DNA of 64,000 nt from Chrysogorgia sp. JL179-B06 (taxonomy: Eukaryota > Cnidaria > Anthozoa > Scleralcyonacea > Chrysogorgiidae): assembly GCA_035772405.1 (NCBI GenBank), contig JAYKKM010000303.1:2521001-2585000 (forward strand). The letters are read 5' to 3'. Under the pieces are notes generated by a model, which was not told where the DNA came from, did not search any database, and was given only the letters and a program-made list of their open reading frames with translations. Position numbers and translations under genes: made by a program. Shown here piece by piece: positions 1-10,870 of this stretch; the first letter of the stretch is position 1, and the number at the start of each line of letters is the position of its first letter.

Positions 1-540
1 ATCCATCGTCTACTTTATGCATTTAGCCATGAACGGAAAAGGCTACTGAGCAATCAAGTAAGGTATTTACCCCAAGTTAATAAAAAAACAAAGCGTTTAC
101 ATGAACAATCAAAACGACATAGAGAAGAAACAGCTGGACCGAAAACTTCTGTATTTCTTTCTAAAAATATAAATAAAGACAGGCACAAGACTTACGTGAA
201 CTTAAACCACAGAGTGAATTGCTGCAAGTTCAATCTTAGTAGAGACATTGAAAAGAACCCAGGTCCTACTTTTATTGATCCTAATAAAACTATTCATGCA
301 CCTTATAGTCAAGGTGATGTTGATGTATTTGGTCCAAATGCAGGACAACAATGTGTAGCTATGAGTTTGTGTGCTTTGATACATAACTTCAGAAACAAAT
401 CAATTACATACACAATAAGGTACCCAGAGCACCTAGTTCAAATTATGAACCTTGGAAATGAATTGTATTCTGCATTGTCAAGATTATCAAGGCAATCTTA
501 TTTATTGCTAACTGATCACCTACCATGGTCACAGTGCTAG
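1..540 (+). pseudogene. Helentron protein, 5' part: basic leader, 2A-like motif, start of cysteine-protease-like domain (partial)
   Basis: The reading frame is open from the first base to the stop at 538-540, so the true start lies upstream. The first 65 or so residues are basic. At about residues 79-86 comes DIEKNPGP, which fits the 2A consensus D-[VI]-E-x-N-P-G-P preceded by CCKFNLSR. In known 2A peptides the ribosome skips the last Gly-Pro bond and releases two proteins. Downstream is a segment with GQQCVAMSLCAL, the likely cysteine-nucleophile region of the OTU or papain-fold protease described in Helitron proteins. The frame is lost near 520-540 and coding continues in a different frame from 525. 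The exact protease family is uncertain. Confidence 0.65.
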
Positions 541-960
541 ACACAAATTATCAACTTGAGTTTAGTGAAAGTTACTCTGGTAGACTCCATATAACAACTA
601 CTTTGAATGAAAACATCCCATATGTCATGCCCTTAGAATGTGCTTTACAAGGTTTGGTACAAGAAAGTTATAATTCCTTTCTGTTAACAATCGGATGTAA
701 TACTGTATCCAAGCGCGAAAATCCGTGTCTGAAAGTGGGGGGGATGACTGCATCGTTTGCGGAAAGTCAGAAGGGGATAATCATACATTGGTCAAAAAGT
801 GGGGGGGGATACATCCCCCCCCCCCCGTCCCCCCCAGGATTGACGCCCTTGACTGTATCCATTATACTATTGCAAATGGTTCACTGAAAATATTTGATTC
901 ACATGCAAGAGATTCATTCGGATGGCCCACCCTCGTGGAACATGTGTATTATTGGAAGTA
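525..960 (+). pseudogene. Helentron protein, rest of the cysteine-protease-like domain, interrupted by a short repeat
   Basis: This continues the domain begun at 196-540, shifted in frame. The first part (525-710) runs to TIGCNTVS. After an inserted repeat (711-860), the domain resumes in another frame with the motif FDSHARDSFG at about 893-922. This motif resembles the histidine-containing FDSHSR motif common in Helitron-associated cysteine proteases. Together with the GQQC motif upstream it suggests a Cys-His catalytic pair. At least two frame changes, besides the insertion, mean no intact product can be made here. Family assignment (OTU-like or viral-tegument-protease-like) is from motif resemblance only. 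Confidence 0.5.
711..851. repeat. 141-bp G/C-run repeat inserted in the Helentron ORF, with 9-bp target duplication
   Basis: The segment contains runs of G (7-8 bases) and a run of 14 C, unlike the AT-rich element around it. It is flanked by identical 9-bp copies of ACTGTATCC at 702-710 and 852-860. No terminal inverted repeat is clear, so the class is unknown; a short retroposon is possible. Confidence 0.6.
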
Positions 961-2319
961 AATTCAGTTATAGACTTGGTAGAATATTTCAAAAATTTAT
1001 ATAAACCTGATGTTTTATTTGAGCTTAAAGGCGTTAAAATTACTGTTGCACAATTTATATAAATTTCAAATATACATACGAGCACATCTGAATCAGATCA
1101 CTGTTCATCGACAATTGCCAATGAGACATTTAATGACAATTTTATTTCTTCTGCAGAAAATTGTGCAATATGCCTCTATTCAATTTGCTTTTCTACTATT
1201 ACAGCATGTACTTACTGGAACGAACTGACATTGGGTGCTATTGCAGAACATGGCATGTTTTTTTACAAGAATTCCTTAGCAGTTGGAAATGAGTTTACAT
1301 GTGATTATTTGCCACAAACAGTAAATATATATGGTGCTGATGTTGAGGTAGTATTTAATTCAAGGCAGGAGGACACATTGGTTACTCAGTCTGTTTCTAG
1401 TAAACTGGCCCTTGAGAGATTAATATTAGGTAATACTTCAGAGAATACTGGGTTTTTGCTGTGGCTTCCAAACTATTGCTTATCTTGCATTTTTCAGCAT
1501 AATCCAAGGCAAATAAAGTATTTCTTGTTGGTATGCAATGAAAGCCAAACAATAAATTTATTTGAAAAATTTGGTGATATAGATTTTCTCATTGATAAAT
1601 TTTGCCATATTGTCACACAAAAACTTAAATGTGAAGAAATACAATACAATATTCAATTCTTGTCATGTTCATGTAAACTAACAAAATCAGAGAAGCAAAA
1701 CGTTGCAAGAAAGCATAAGTCTACCACACAAAAAAGGTTACATACTGATGAAAAAAGAGAGAAACATGCTAATTTGGAACCTGCTAAGAAAAAAATGATG
1801 CTTGATAAAGCTGCTTTAGACTACAAAACTAGGGATCCTATAAAGAAAAAAGTACTACTTGAAACAAATGCACAAAAATATAACTCAATGGATCCTGTGA
1901 AAAAACAAGTTAATCTTGAAACAAAAAGAAAAAAATATAAATCAATGGAGCCATTGAAAAAAAAAGTTAATCTTGAAACAAAAAGAAAAAAATATAAATC
2001 AATGGATCCCGTGAAAAAACAAGTTGATCTTGAAACACAAACACAAAAATATAAATCAATGGAGCCATTGAAAAAAAAAGTTAATCTTGAAACAAAAAGA
2101 AAAAATTATAAATCAATGGATCCTGTGAAAAAGAAAGTTCTTGTTAAAACAAATGCACAAAAATATAAATTTAAAAAATTATCCATGGATTTACAGGACT
2201 TGGATCATTATATTTCTAGGTTTTGTAGTAAAATAAAAGAAGGTCCTTATTATATATGTTCTGTTTGCAATCGGTTACTCTACAGGAAATCAGTCCTATC
2301 ACTAAATCAAAACAAGTAA
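937..2319 (+). pseudogene. Helentron protein, second protease-like region and lysine-rich 19-residue repeats
   Basis: A single frame runs from about 937 through a stop at 1060-1062 and another at 2317-2319. The first 230 residues after 1231 include VNIYGADVEVVFNSRQ, which looks like a second half-domain of the kind found next to Helitron cysteine proteases. Residues from 1819 on form about six copies of a 19-residue basic repeat with core KYKSM(D/E)PVKKxVNLET. The repeat may be a nucleic-acid-binding or linker segment; its function is not known. The end, with CSVCNRLLY, leads without a frame change into the CxxC domain of the next segment. Confidence 0.6.
1819..2172 (+). repeat. 57-bp in-frame tandem repeat (19 residues, about 6 copies)
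   Basis: Copies begin with AAATATAAATCAATGGA and alternate between two subtypes: GATCC...CAAGTT and GAGCCATTG...AAAGTT. The unit is a multiple of three, so copy number could change without breaking the frame. Confidence 0.8.
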
Positions 2320-3069
2320 ACAGATGTCCCTGAAACTCTATTCACTGATGCAAAGTCATTTGATGAAAAAGAATACATTTGTAAAACCTGCCATTCAAAG
2401 TTGTTAAAGGGGAAAATTCCTTGCCAGGCAATCTATAATAACATGTATGTTGATAACATACCAGCTGAACTTGCATGTTTTGAAAAACTTGAACAAATTC
2501 TTATTGCACAGCGAATAGTTTTTGAGAAGATAATAGTAATGCCAAAAGGACAGCAAAGAAAAGTTAAGGGAGCAATCTGTAATGTGCCGGTTGAATGTGA
2601 TGAGACATGTAAAGTTTTACCACGGCCACCAGAAAGATCAGGTATTATAATGTTGAAACTTAAACGTAAACTTGAATTCAGAGGTCATGTGTATTTTCAA
2701 GCAGTGCGTCCTCAGTTCATTCTTGATGCGCTTAACTGGCTAAAGGTAAACAATCCATTGTATAATAATATTACAATTGATATTCAAAATATTAGTGCAA
2801 AACTCACCAGTTTAGAACAAGATGACAATACTTCAGGTATAAATTTTGATAAAAATCAAACGTCCTCAACAGAAAACTGCAAGCAACATGTTATGAATGA
2901 TGATGATACTGAGGAAAACGATGACCCATTGAATGAATATAGACAAGCAACTAATGAGACATGTTTACAGTCTGTATTACCAGATCACCCTGTTACAATA
3001 CAAAGTAATAAAAATTGTTCATTAGGTAATGAAGTGTACCTGGAGAAAACAAACACCCTGTATCACTAA
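2320..3069 (+). pseudogene. Helentron protein, CxxC (DUF6570-like) domain
   Basis: This follows the stop at 2317 in the same frame, so the stop looks like a simple point mutation. Paired cysteines (CSVC just upstream, CKTC at about 2383-2394) suggest a zinc-binding unit. They are followed by ELACFEKLEQILIAQRIVFEKI and a segment around KLEFRGHVYFQAVRP, typical of the DUF6570 region found upstream of the Helitron Rep. The tail is acidic. At about 3066 coding moves to another frame (3069 onward). Confidence 0.6.
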
Positions 3070-4741
3070 TGAGAGACATAAAATGTGAAGAGCTTGCATT
3101 TCCAGTGTTGTTTCCAAAAGGACAGTTTGGTTTTACTGAAGATAGAAAGATTAAATTGTCACCAGTGAAGTACTTCAATGCTCGTCTTTTACATTATAGT
3201 GGAAGGTTTGCAACAAATCCAGAGTATCTTTTCTTTGCACAATTTATAATGGAACAAAAAAAGGTATCAGATAGTATTAATATAGCCTTAAAAAAATTCA
3301 TGGCCAACCTGTAACTGCATCACAAATAAAATCAGATGTAAACAAGTTAAACACAAGAAGCTAGAACACAAGGTAAAAACATGACTGATGAACAAGTTGA
3401 AGCTTTGTCTTACAATGAAAGATGTTCAATGCTAAATCTTAATCCTGTTGTTGTTGCAAAGCATTTTCAACATAGAGTTGAAACATTTTTCACTGAACTT
3501 CTCCTTAGCCAAAAAAACCCAATAGGTAAAATAATCTATTATGCACTCGGCATTGAATTTCAAATGAGAGGATCTCCTCATTTACATGCATTAATATGGA
3601 CTTCTGATTGCCCAAAACTTACATCTGAAAACAAAGAAGCTTACATACAATTTATAGATAACCATGTACAAGCCTATCTTCCAGATGAGAAAACTGAACC
3701 AGAGTTACATGAGTTAGTTAAAACTTATCAAAAGCACAATCATTCTAAAACCTGCAGAAAATACAAAAATATTAGTTGTAGATTCAATTTTGGTCAATTT
3801 TTTACCAAAAGCACAATAGTAGCAGAACTTCTTAATGATGATCTGGATGAGCAAATCAAGACTAATATACTTGACAGGCGAACACAGATTCTGACCTCAG
3901 TGAAACAGAAAATAGATGAAGTATTAAACCCATCCAAGCCAGATTATAATGAAACATTAAATGATGCAGACATTCTAAAATCAGTGGGTATCACTGAGGA
4001 TGAATATTACTGGGCTCTATCAATTTCACCAGATTCTGATTTTGAGTTGCACCTTAAAAGGCCTGTAGACAGCTGTTTTATTAACAATTACTTTGTTGCT
4101 GGTGTTAAGGGATTTGCAGCAAATGTTGACTTGCAACCTGTATTCAATCACTATAAATGCATAACATATATGTCTGCTCATATTTTACTAAAGATGAAAC
4201 TGAATGTTCTCAAACTATTACAAATGCAGCAAAAGAAGCAAAAGCTGCTAACATGAATATTAGAGATGGCTTGAAAAAAATTGGTGCTGCTTTTCTCTCT
4301 ACAAGAGAAGTTAGTTCACAAGAATGTGTCTACAGATCAATGCCTGAACTTTGGTTGAGAAAAATATTTCCAAAAACTATTTTTGTCAGTACAGATTTTC
4401 CAGAAAAAAGGGTACGTGTGACTAAGGCACAAGTGGAGCTTGATGAACTAGATGATGATAGTACTGATATATTTAAGTCAAATATAATTCAGCATTACAG
4501 CATTAGACCAACATCAATTCCAGTTGTTGATCAATTATGTCTTGCAGAATTTGCTTCATATTACTATAAAGATTATAAAATTGATTATAGTGAAACAAAA
4601 GATTGCCAACCTGATGTTCTAACAGATAACTTGATTGAATTGCAAAGTACCATAAGTGATACAACACAATGCCTTCCCAAAAAAATAAAATTAATTAACA
4701 CCAATGAATGTATGAAATGTATAAAGTTAAGGCTGTATTAA
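3069..4741 (+). pseudogene. Helentron Rep (HUH endonuclease) with Helitron_like_N region, frameshifted
   Basis: Rep nicks one strand and joins to it through tyrosines to start rolling-circle transposition. The N-terminal part (3069-3314) carries LAFPVLFPKGQFG and YFNARLLHYSGRFA, which match the Helitron-like N domain. The HUH motif is visible as RGSPHLHALIW at about 3569-3601, in the frame 3381-4256. The paired catalytic tyrosines (YVCSY followed by FTKDE) lie at about 4165-4179, in the next frame (4157-4741). One frameshift therefore separates the metal site from the tyrosines, and another gap lies at 3312-3381. The order of motifs is as expected for a Helitron Rep. Confidence 0.8.
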
Positions 4742-5184
4742 GGTATCATACACCTAGTAAAAGAAAAGAACCAGAATCTTATTTTCACCATTTACTCATG
4801 CTCTATTATCCATGGCGTGATGAAAGTAACCTAATTGCTTCAGATCAAACATATACATCAACATTCTATGAACCTGATGTCCAAGCTATTGTTGAACACA
4901 ACAGAGCAATATTTGAACCTGATGCAGATGCTGTTAGCGAGGCTCTTCAAGTATTAAAATCTAATCAGGGCAATATTATTCGTTCATTTGATTCAATAAA
5001 TGATCAAGAAAATGCAGATTTACAAGGTGAAATGCAAGATGACTCACATATTCCACATGAATCATTTAATGAACAATTACCATCACATCTTGACTCAACA
5101 CCACAATCTAATCAGCATACCACTGGAGCAATTACTTCTTACAACCGACCAACAGAGATCTCTATGATATACTGTATTACGTGA
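4708..5184 (+). pseudogene. Helentron protein, linker between Rep and helicase
   Basis: The ORF includes the conserved spacer SYFHHLLMLYYPWRDESNL, seen between Rep and helicase in Helitrons. It is followed by an acidic, low-complexity stretch and a stop at 5182. The frame differs from both neighbours, so this too is a decayed piece of one long protein. Confidence 0.65.
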
Positions 5185-5300
5185 AACTGTGAGGTCCTTG
5201 AACATTGAGCAACGTCACGCATATATGATACATTTCTTACATGGTGTAGGAATAAAATGAAAAACATGAACACCTTAAAACCTGTTGAAATAGAACCAAT

Positions 5301-6118
5301 CTACCTGGTGGTGGCGGTGCTGGAAAAAGTCACTTGATTAAAACAATATACCATACAGCAGTTAAAACGTTTAGACATCCTCCTATTAACCCTGAATTAC
5401 CAACAGTTCTTCTAATGGCACCAACAGGTGTGGCAGCAATAAACATTGATGGAACAACAATAAATACTGGTCTTGCTATTCCTATACAAACTGGTGATAA
5501 TGTACCTGCAATGTCAGACCAAAAGAAAACACAATAAGATTATCATTATCACCTAAAAGAATTTAGATGAAATTTCATGGTATGAAACAACCTTACTTCA
5601 TATCCACCAAAGACTAAGATATATTTGGCACCACATGTTCTATGCTATTTGCAGGAATTACTATCATAGTTGTAGGTGATCTTTGCCAACTTCCACCAAT
5701 ACGTAAAAGATTTGTATTTGACAATTTCAAAAATGATTCTTATAATCTATGCCACCCATGGAAGGTCTTCAAAATGATAGAACTTCGTGAAATCATGAGA
5801 CAGAAAAATGACCAAGCATTTATTGAACTTCTTAACAGAATAAGAACTGCTACTCAAACAGAAGATGACATTAAGATAATCCAATCAAGATCAATAACCC
5901 CATCTGACCCTAATTATCCATCAGATGCAATTCATATCTGGGCTGAAAATGCTCCTGTTAATGAAAATAACAAGAAAATGCTAGAAGAACTTTCTGGATC
6001 CTTATTTATTCTTAAAGCTAAAGATCAATATCCAACAAATGTAAGGAAACAAGATATTGATAGAGTATATAAGCAAGAGGACGGTCTGAAAATGGTGGAC
6101 TTGATTATGAAATTTTGA
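5301..6118 (+). pseudogene. Helentron Pif1-type helicase, N-terminal motor part
   Basis: Walker A (GGGGAGKSHLIKT) is at about 5308-5346, followed by LLMAPTGVAA, the usual Pif1 motif Ia. Walker B (VVGDLCQLPP) lies at about 5669-5698 in a new frame, then ELREIMRQK, the motif III region. Between 5537 and 5642 the DEIS-type segment can be read only in another frame. The helicase would unwind DNA 5' to 3' during strand transfer. Two or more frame breaks make this copy non-functional. Confidence 0.8.
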
Positions 6119-7329
6119 TTAAAGAGGGTGCTCGAGTAATGCTTACAACAAATATCAGTATTCCAGATAAACTTATCAATGGACAAATGGGAACTGTCTT
6201 TAAAATTGATGTCAATCAAAATACCCAAAGACCAACTGTTCTCTATATCAAATTTGATGACCTGAATGCTGGTAAAGACGTAACTAACACTTGTGGCAAC
6301 CCTTTTGCAAGAGAAAACAAAGTTGTTCCCATTGAACCTGTATTAGCAAAGATCAAAATAAGACAAGGTAAAGCATCTTCCCCAGAAATACAGAGAGTAC
6401 AATTCCCTGTTACACTTGCTTGGGCATGTACTGTACATAAAGTTCAAGGACTGACACTTGAAAAAGTTGTAATCAGTTCTGACTTAATAAAACAGAGAGC
6501 ATTTAACTATGGACAAATTTATGTTGCCTTAAGCCGTGCAACTTCTTTACAAGGTCTCTATATTTTAGGACAAATTGAGAGTAAACATGTTAAAGCAAAT
6601 CCTAAAGTTCTTGAAGAATACCAAAGACTACGAAATGAATGTATGGTACCACATTTAACAACTGTACTCCAAGACACTTTCAATGTTTTGACCATATCAC
6701 TTTTAAATATAAGATCTCTCAAAAAACATAGCATCGATATTAAATTTGATTCAAGAGTTTTCAATAGTGATGTCATAGCTCTAACTGAAACCCAACTACT
6801 ACCTCAGGATTTTGACAATGAAATTTTAAATAATCTCAGTCCTTTCAAACTCCACCGTCAAGATCACGATACTGACAAATATTCGAGTATGGCACTTTGC
6901 ACTAGAAATACTGTAGAAATCAAACACTATGAATATTTTCCTTCACTAAATGCACTAAAATTTGATGTGGTTAATAGTCAATTCCAAGAAAAAAGAACTT
7001 TTCTTTTGTTGTATCGAAAGCAAGCCTCCAACATCCTACAGTATGTAGATTGTTTGGGATACGTCATTAATAGTTATACAATTGACATGATTTTTGGTGA
7101 CTTTAATATTAATTACTTGAATCACAATCAAGTTCAACCACTAAAATATTTGATGGAATCTCTCAATTACACTCAGATTGTAACAAAACCTACGTTTATA
7201 TCTTCTGGTAGCTTATTAGACCATGTGTATGTTAGATCCACAGTGTTTCAAATAATTGACAATTATGTAGTCAATGTGTATTATTCTGATCATGATGCTA
7301 TCAAAATCATACTACAATATTGCAACTAG
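6115..7329 (+). CDS. Helentron helicase C-terminus fused to EEP (apurinic-type) endonuclease
   Basis: This is the longest intact piece of the element (404 residues). Residues 1-190 hold late helicase motifs: GARVMLT near the start, TVHKVQGLTLE at about 106 and GQIYVALSRATS at about 133. From about residue 197 the protein becomes an EEP endonuclease: SLLNIRSLKKH, ALTETQL at about 222, IFGDFNINY at about 327 and YSDHDAI near the C-terminus. These give the expected N, E, D-N and D-H active-site residues. A helicase-endonuclease fusion defines Helentrons and separates them from classic Helitrons. The stop at 7327 is the natural end of the coding region. Confidence 0.85.
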   Translation: MIKEGARVMLTTNISIPDKLINGQMGTVFKIDVNQNTQRPTVLYIKFDDLNAGKDVTNTCGNPFARENKVVPIEPVLAKIKIRQGKASSPEIQRVQFPVTLAWACTVHKVQGLTLEKVVISSDLIKQRAFNYGQIYVALSRATSLQGLYILGQIESKHVKANPKVLEEYQRLRNECMVPHLTTVLQDTFNVLTISLLNIRSLKKHSIDIKFDSRVFNSDVIALTETQLLPQDFDNEILNNLSPFKLHRQDHDTDKYSSMALCTRNTVEIKHYEYFPSLNALKFDVVNSQFQEKRTFLLLYRKQASNILQYVDCLGYVINSYTIDMIFGDFNINYLNHNQVQPLKYLMESLNYTQIVTKPTFISSGSLLDHVYVRSTVFQIIDNYVVNVYYSDHDAIKIILQYCN

Positions 7330-7486
7330 GGAGTATTAATTATATCTCACATTAATTGAAATATTATTAATCACTGGTATATTTAGTTATATCCTGTTCT
7401 TTCTGGAAATTGTTATCAAGCAAGTTTATCTTACACCTATTGTACATCTAACATGTATATGCATTCACAAACCATATTTATCAATA

Positions 7487-7707
7487 AGGGGTGGGCCATT
7501 GGAAATCTTGCAGGGAGAGGGTGACAATTCCTGTGCAAGGGAAAGTGATAAAAAAATCCTGCAGGCAATATAAAGAGAATACACGGGCAAACTGTTTACA
7601 ACTTTTATAAATAACAGTTACCCCTTTATATCCTGCAGAGTTTTCATAGGATGAAATGCTTAGAACTATTGTTTACCCCTCCCAAAGATTTCTAATGGTC
7701 CACCCCT
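7487..7707. mobile_element. Short inverted-repeat element (MITE), 221 bp
   Basis: The ends AGGGGTGGGCCATTGGAAA and its near reverse complement TTTCTAATGGTCCACCCCT face each other. It lies in the non-coding 3' part of the Helentron. No protein is encoded. Confidence 0.55.
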
Positions 7708-8526
7708 GAATTAGTGCAGTTACGCTGCACTTGTAGTTGTAGTTGTACTTGGGATGAAAAGGACTTAGAACATCTGGACAACCTGAACCATGGGACAACA
7801 AATTAATGTAAGTAAAAGATGTACTGAATTTCTATATAACTGTTCTTTAATATTGCAAAGTTTCTATGCATGCATAGTTTAATTGCTTTTTAACCCACTT
7901 ATTTTCTCTCTGTTTCATATTTCAGACAAAACTAAAGATCTGGTAAAATCATGAAAAGCCTCAGCAATATTCACATTAAGGCATCATTGCCAATGGGGTT
8001 GTACAACTATGCAGTTGAAGTTGTGAGTTACAGCACCAACCACCAATTTAATACTCTGGTGTATATTAAATGACCTTATAACATCGACATAATTTGGTAT
8101 TAATGAAACAGCAAACCCAATTAACACTGACATCTGAACTAAAGGGCCTCTTCGACCACACAGTTGGATTTGTGAGTTGGACTAGCTATTAAACAGTTAA
8201 CTACCAATTTATACATCCTATGCCTGCATTGGGACTGTATGCGACATGCTGTTGAAGTTGTGCCAGTTGGTCAAACTGTCAACCACCAATTAATTACTAC
8301 TCTTCTATTCAATGACTTTGACATAACTGGTATTATATAATGAAAGAGACAAATTAACACTGGATTGTGGAGTAAAATACTAATCAACATGCAGTCCACA
8401 TCAATCATCAATGCAGTCCACAAAGTCAACAGAGACAGAACTTCGCTGGCATAATTCCCGTCACTAGCATATTATGGCCATTGAAAATATCATCATGATT
8501 ACAAACTCTGGAATTTGAAGTCACCA
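7708..8526. other. Non-coding 3' region of the Helentron
   Basis: There is no convincing ORF. Short phrases such as CAACCACCAATTTAAT recur loosely at about 8038 and 8281, suggesting older decayed tandem repeats. Confidence 0.4.
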
Positions 8527-8918
8527 TTCATGCAGCCAAAGAAATTACCGTTATTCCAATGTCCAACAAAATAACTTTGCTTTAACCACATGCTTGAATC
8601 GATGGAATCGATGGAATGCATTGTGGTTGTAACATTGCCATTATCAAATCAAGTGACTGATCATGCAGCCAAATAAATTACTGTTCTTCCAATGTCCACC
8701 AACATAACTTTGCTTTAGCCTGCATATGCTTGAATTGATGGAATGCATTGTGATTGTAACATTGCCATTATCAAACCAAGCGACTGTACATCATGCAGCC
8801 AAAGAAATTACTGTTCTTCCAATGTCCACCAACATAACTTTGCTTTAACCTGCATATGCTTGAATTGATGGAATGCATTGTGATTGTAACATTGTCATTA
8901 TCAAACCAAGCGACTGTC
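8527..8918. repeat. About 130-bp tandem repeat, three copies
   Basis: Each copy runs from CATGCAGCCAAA through CCAATGTCCA, AACTTTGCTTTA and GGAATGCATTGTG to CATTATCAAA. Copies start at about 8529, 8662 and 8791. Tandem repeats near the 3' end are common in Helentrons and their short derivatives. Confidence 0.75.
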
Positions 8919-9304
8919 AACAAAGGTCAAAGCTGTGAACTTGATTCACTGCATATGTGTTGCCATTCGTACATCTCTCTTTTATAAATAATTTTCGCTA
9001 CCAAAACAGTATATAAACAGCAACTGAAATTAACTAGAATATATGTACACAAAATGTCACAATACTGTGTCCTGTACTTCAGTTTAATAATAATAATTGA
9101 CAGTAAAATACCATATACATAAATCAATTATATGTTCTCCAGATCTAGGTTCTCCATACATGTATAATATTAATAAAGAAAATAATTAAAAACCTTTGTA
9201 TTATAAGACAAGTGAGCGGGTTTTCTAATTCCAACTGTCTAACATGCCATTGGGCCATATTGCATCTCCGCAGGCAATTTATGCGTGCCATTTGTCCACT
9301 ATTA

Positions 9305-9342
9305 AGTAGCCCGAGTTAACGCCTAGCGGGCGTCTTGTTAAT
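9305..9342 (+). repeat. 38-bp terminal motif with internal hairpin (putative Helentron 3' end)
   Basis: The sequence starts AGTAGCCCGAG and ends GGCGTCTTGTTAAT. ACGCCTAGCGGGCGT inside it can fold back. A perfect inverted copy lies at 21446-21483 and a diverged direct copy at 22457-22496. Confidence 0.6.
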
Positions 9343-9623
9343 AAATCATTCTCACGTTACGAAAATCGAAAATATGGCACGTTTCTGATTGGTCGTTTAA
9401 AATTCCCGCGCTTTATCGAGGAATGAAGTACGTACGACAGCCAATTATAAAATAATTTTACTCTTATACACACGCTGTGATTGGTCAGCTTGCTTGTCTC
9501 GATCAGGCTACGCGGAGACCGGAATGACGTTAGTAACTAATGAGAATTTGCATTAAATCAAAAGCGTTATATATCGTTATTATTCAAAATATAAGAAATT
9601 GTTTCTGAATTATTTTACAAAAA

Positions 9624-9810
9624 TAATAGAATAGGTTTACCCGGGTCTCTATAACGTGATTGAAACCCTCGTGAAGTAATAAAACACTCGAGAAGTTGTG
9701 AAAGTACTCGCCTCCGCGGCTCGTGCTTCTCCCTACACTTCTCTCGTGTTTTTATTACGTCACTCGAGTTTCGGTAACGTTATAGAGACCTGGGAAAACG
9801 TATTCTATTA
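9624..9810. mobile_element. Fold-back MITE, 187 bp
   Basis: Termini TAATAGAATA and TATTCTATTA are followed by near-palindromic arms (GGTCTCTATAACG and its complement CGTTATAGAGACC). The open frame crossing it (9698-9991) is a shadow of this repeat and not a gene. Confidence 0.65.
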
Positions 9811-10460
9811 CATAATCAGAAACGATGTTATATTAGGGACCATGCAAAAATTACCAAAAGGCTGGGCCGGTGGAAAACATGGCAGGGTTATGACTTTTTT
9901 TGGTCACACAAAAGGTAGGGCTATTAGTTTTTTTATAATAACTAATAGCAGGGCACCTACTTTTTCTGTTATTAAAACATTGACTTTATAATAACACCTC
10001 CGAGAGTATAATCTTACGAATAATATATCTAAGAATATATTATATATTTTAAAATGACATAATATAATATAAATACTATAAACAATATAATATATACAGT
10101 AAGTATCTACATGTATAACATCTGCCTCATACCAAAGCATGACTTTAGGGTGGATACAGTGTGCAAAAAGCAATGGGAATAGGGGTGAGGTGCATCTCCT
10201 CTTCTCATTAACTCGTTCACTGGTCTCTCATATCTATCCTCCCCTGTAGTAGCACTTCACACATCTAAAGATCGACACACCTGGGTAAAAAAAGTCTTTG
10301 CCCTGCTATCAACCTTCAAGGTAAAAAGTCAATGCCCTGTCATTGTGTCTTCATCTTAACTAAAAATCAAGGAAATGTGTTGGTGGTCTGACTAGTCCAA
10401 ACATTGGCGGAGAAACTGTATATATAATATAATAATATATATATGTATAATAATAATTAA

Positions 10461-10649
10461 GAAATAGAAAACATTTTCCGTGTTTACATACAGTTATATA
10501 AACACGAGTGGAAGTTTCGGAGAACGAGAAATCATAGTGTGGAACACGAGCCCGTAGGGCGAGTGTTTCCACGCGATTTCGAGTTCTCCCAAACTTCCAC
10601 GAGTGTTTATATAACGTATGGGAACACGGATAAAAATGTTTTCTATTTC
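10461..10649. mobile_element. Nested fold-back element, 189 bp
   Basis: GAAATAGAAAACATTTT at the left is the inverse of AAAATGTTTTCTATTTC at the right. The arms continue through CACGAGTGGAAGTTT and AAACTTCCACGAGTG, with a short loop near GCCCGTAGGGC. Confidence 0.7.
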
Positions 10650-10730
10650 TTTTATAAAATAACCCGTAGAAAGCAAATAAAATGTACAAATATCTTTTCT
10701 ATCAACATGTAAATTCTCCTTACTCGTACG

Positions 10731-10870
10731 ATGGCGCCGTGATGGCTGATTGATGGCGTTATGATGTCTAATTGATGGCGTATGATGGCTAATTGATGGC
10801 GAATGGTGGTTACAATTATTAATTGATGGCGTAGGATGGCTAATTGATGGCATATCACGATGGCGTAATC
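10731..10870. repeat. Degenerate minisatellite, GATGGCTAATT unit
   Basis: GATGGC recurs about every 10-20 bp (GATGGCTGATT, GATGGCGTATGATG and similar). The overlapping minus-strand ORFs with HQLAI repeats are by-products of it. Confidence 0.7.

Larger units (their letters stand above)
1..9342 (+). mobile_element. Helentron-type (Helitron2) rolling-circle transposon, left end outside the window
   Basis: The coding order is 2A-like peptide, cysteine-protease-like domain, lysine-rich repeat, CxxC domain, Rep with an HLH metal motif and paired tyrosines, Pif1 helicase, and a C-terminal endonuclease. Helicase fused to an exonuclease-endonuclease-phosphatase (EEP) domain is the hallmark of Helentrons. 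The frame is open from base 1, so the element starts upstream of the window. Several frameshifts, in-frame stops and one inserted repeat show that this copy is inactive. The right end is inferred, not proven: after 2 kb of non-coding DNA with tandem repeats, a 38-bp sequence at 9305-9342 with an internal hairpin recurs at both termini of a smaller element at 21446-22496. Confidence 0.75.

Noticed and set aside
8527..8918. CRISPR-like array
   Set aside because: Repeats are contiguous 130-bp tandem units without spacers, in eukaryotic DNA.
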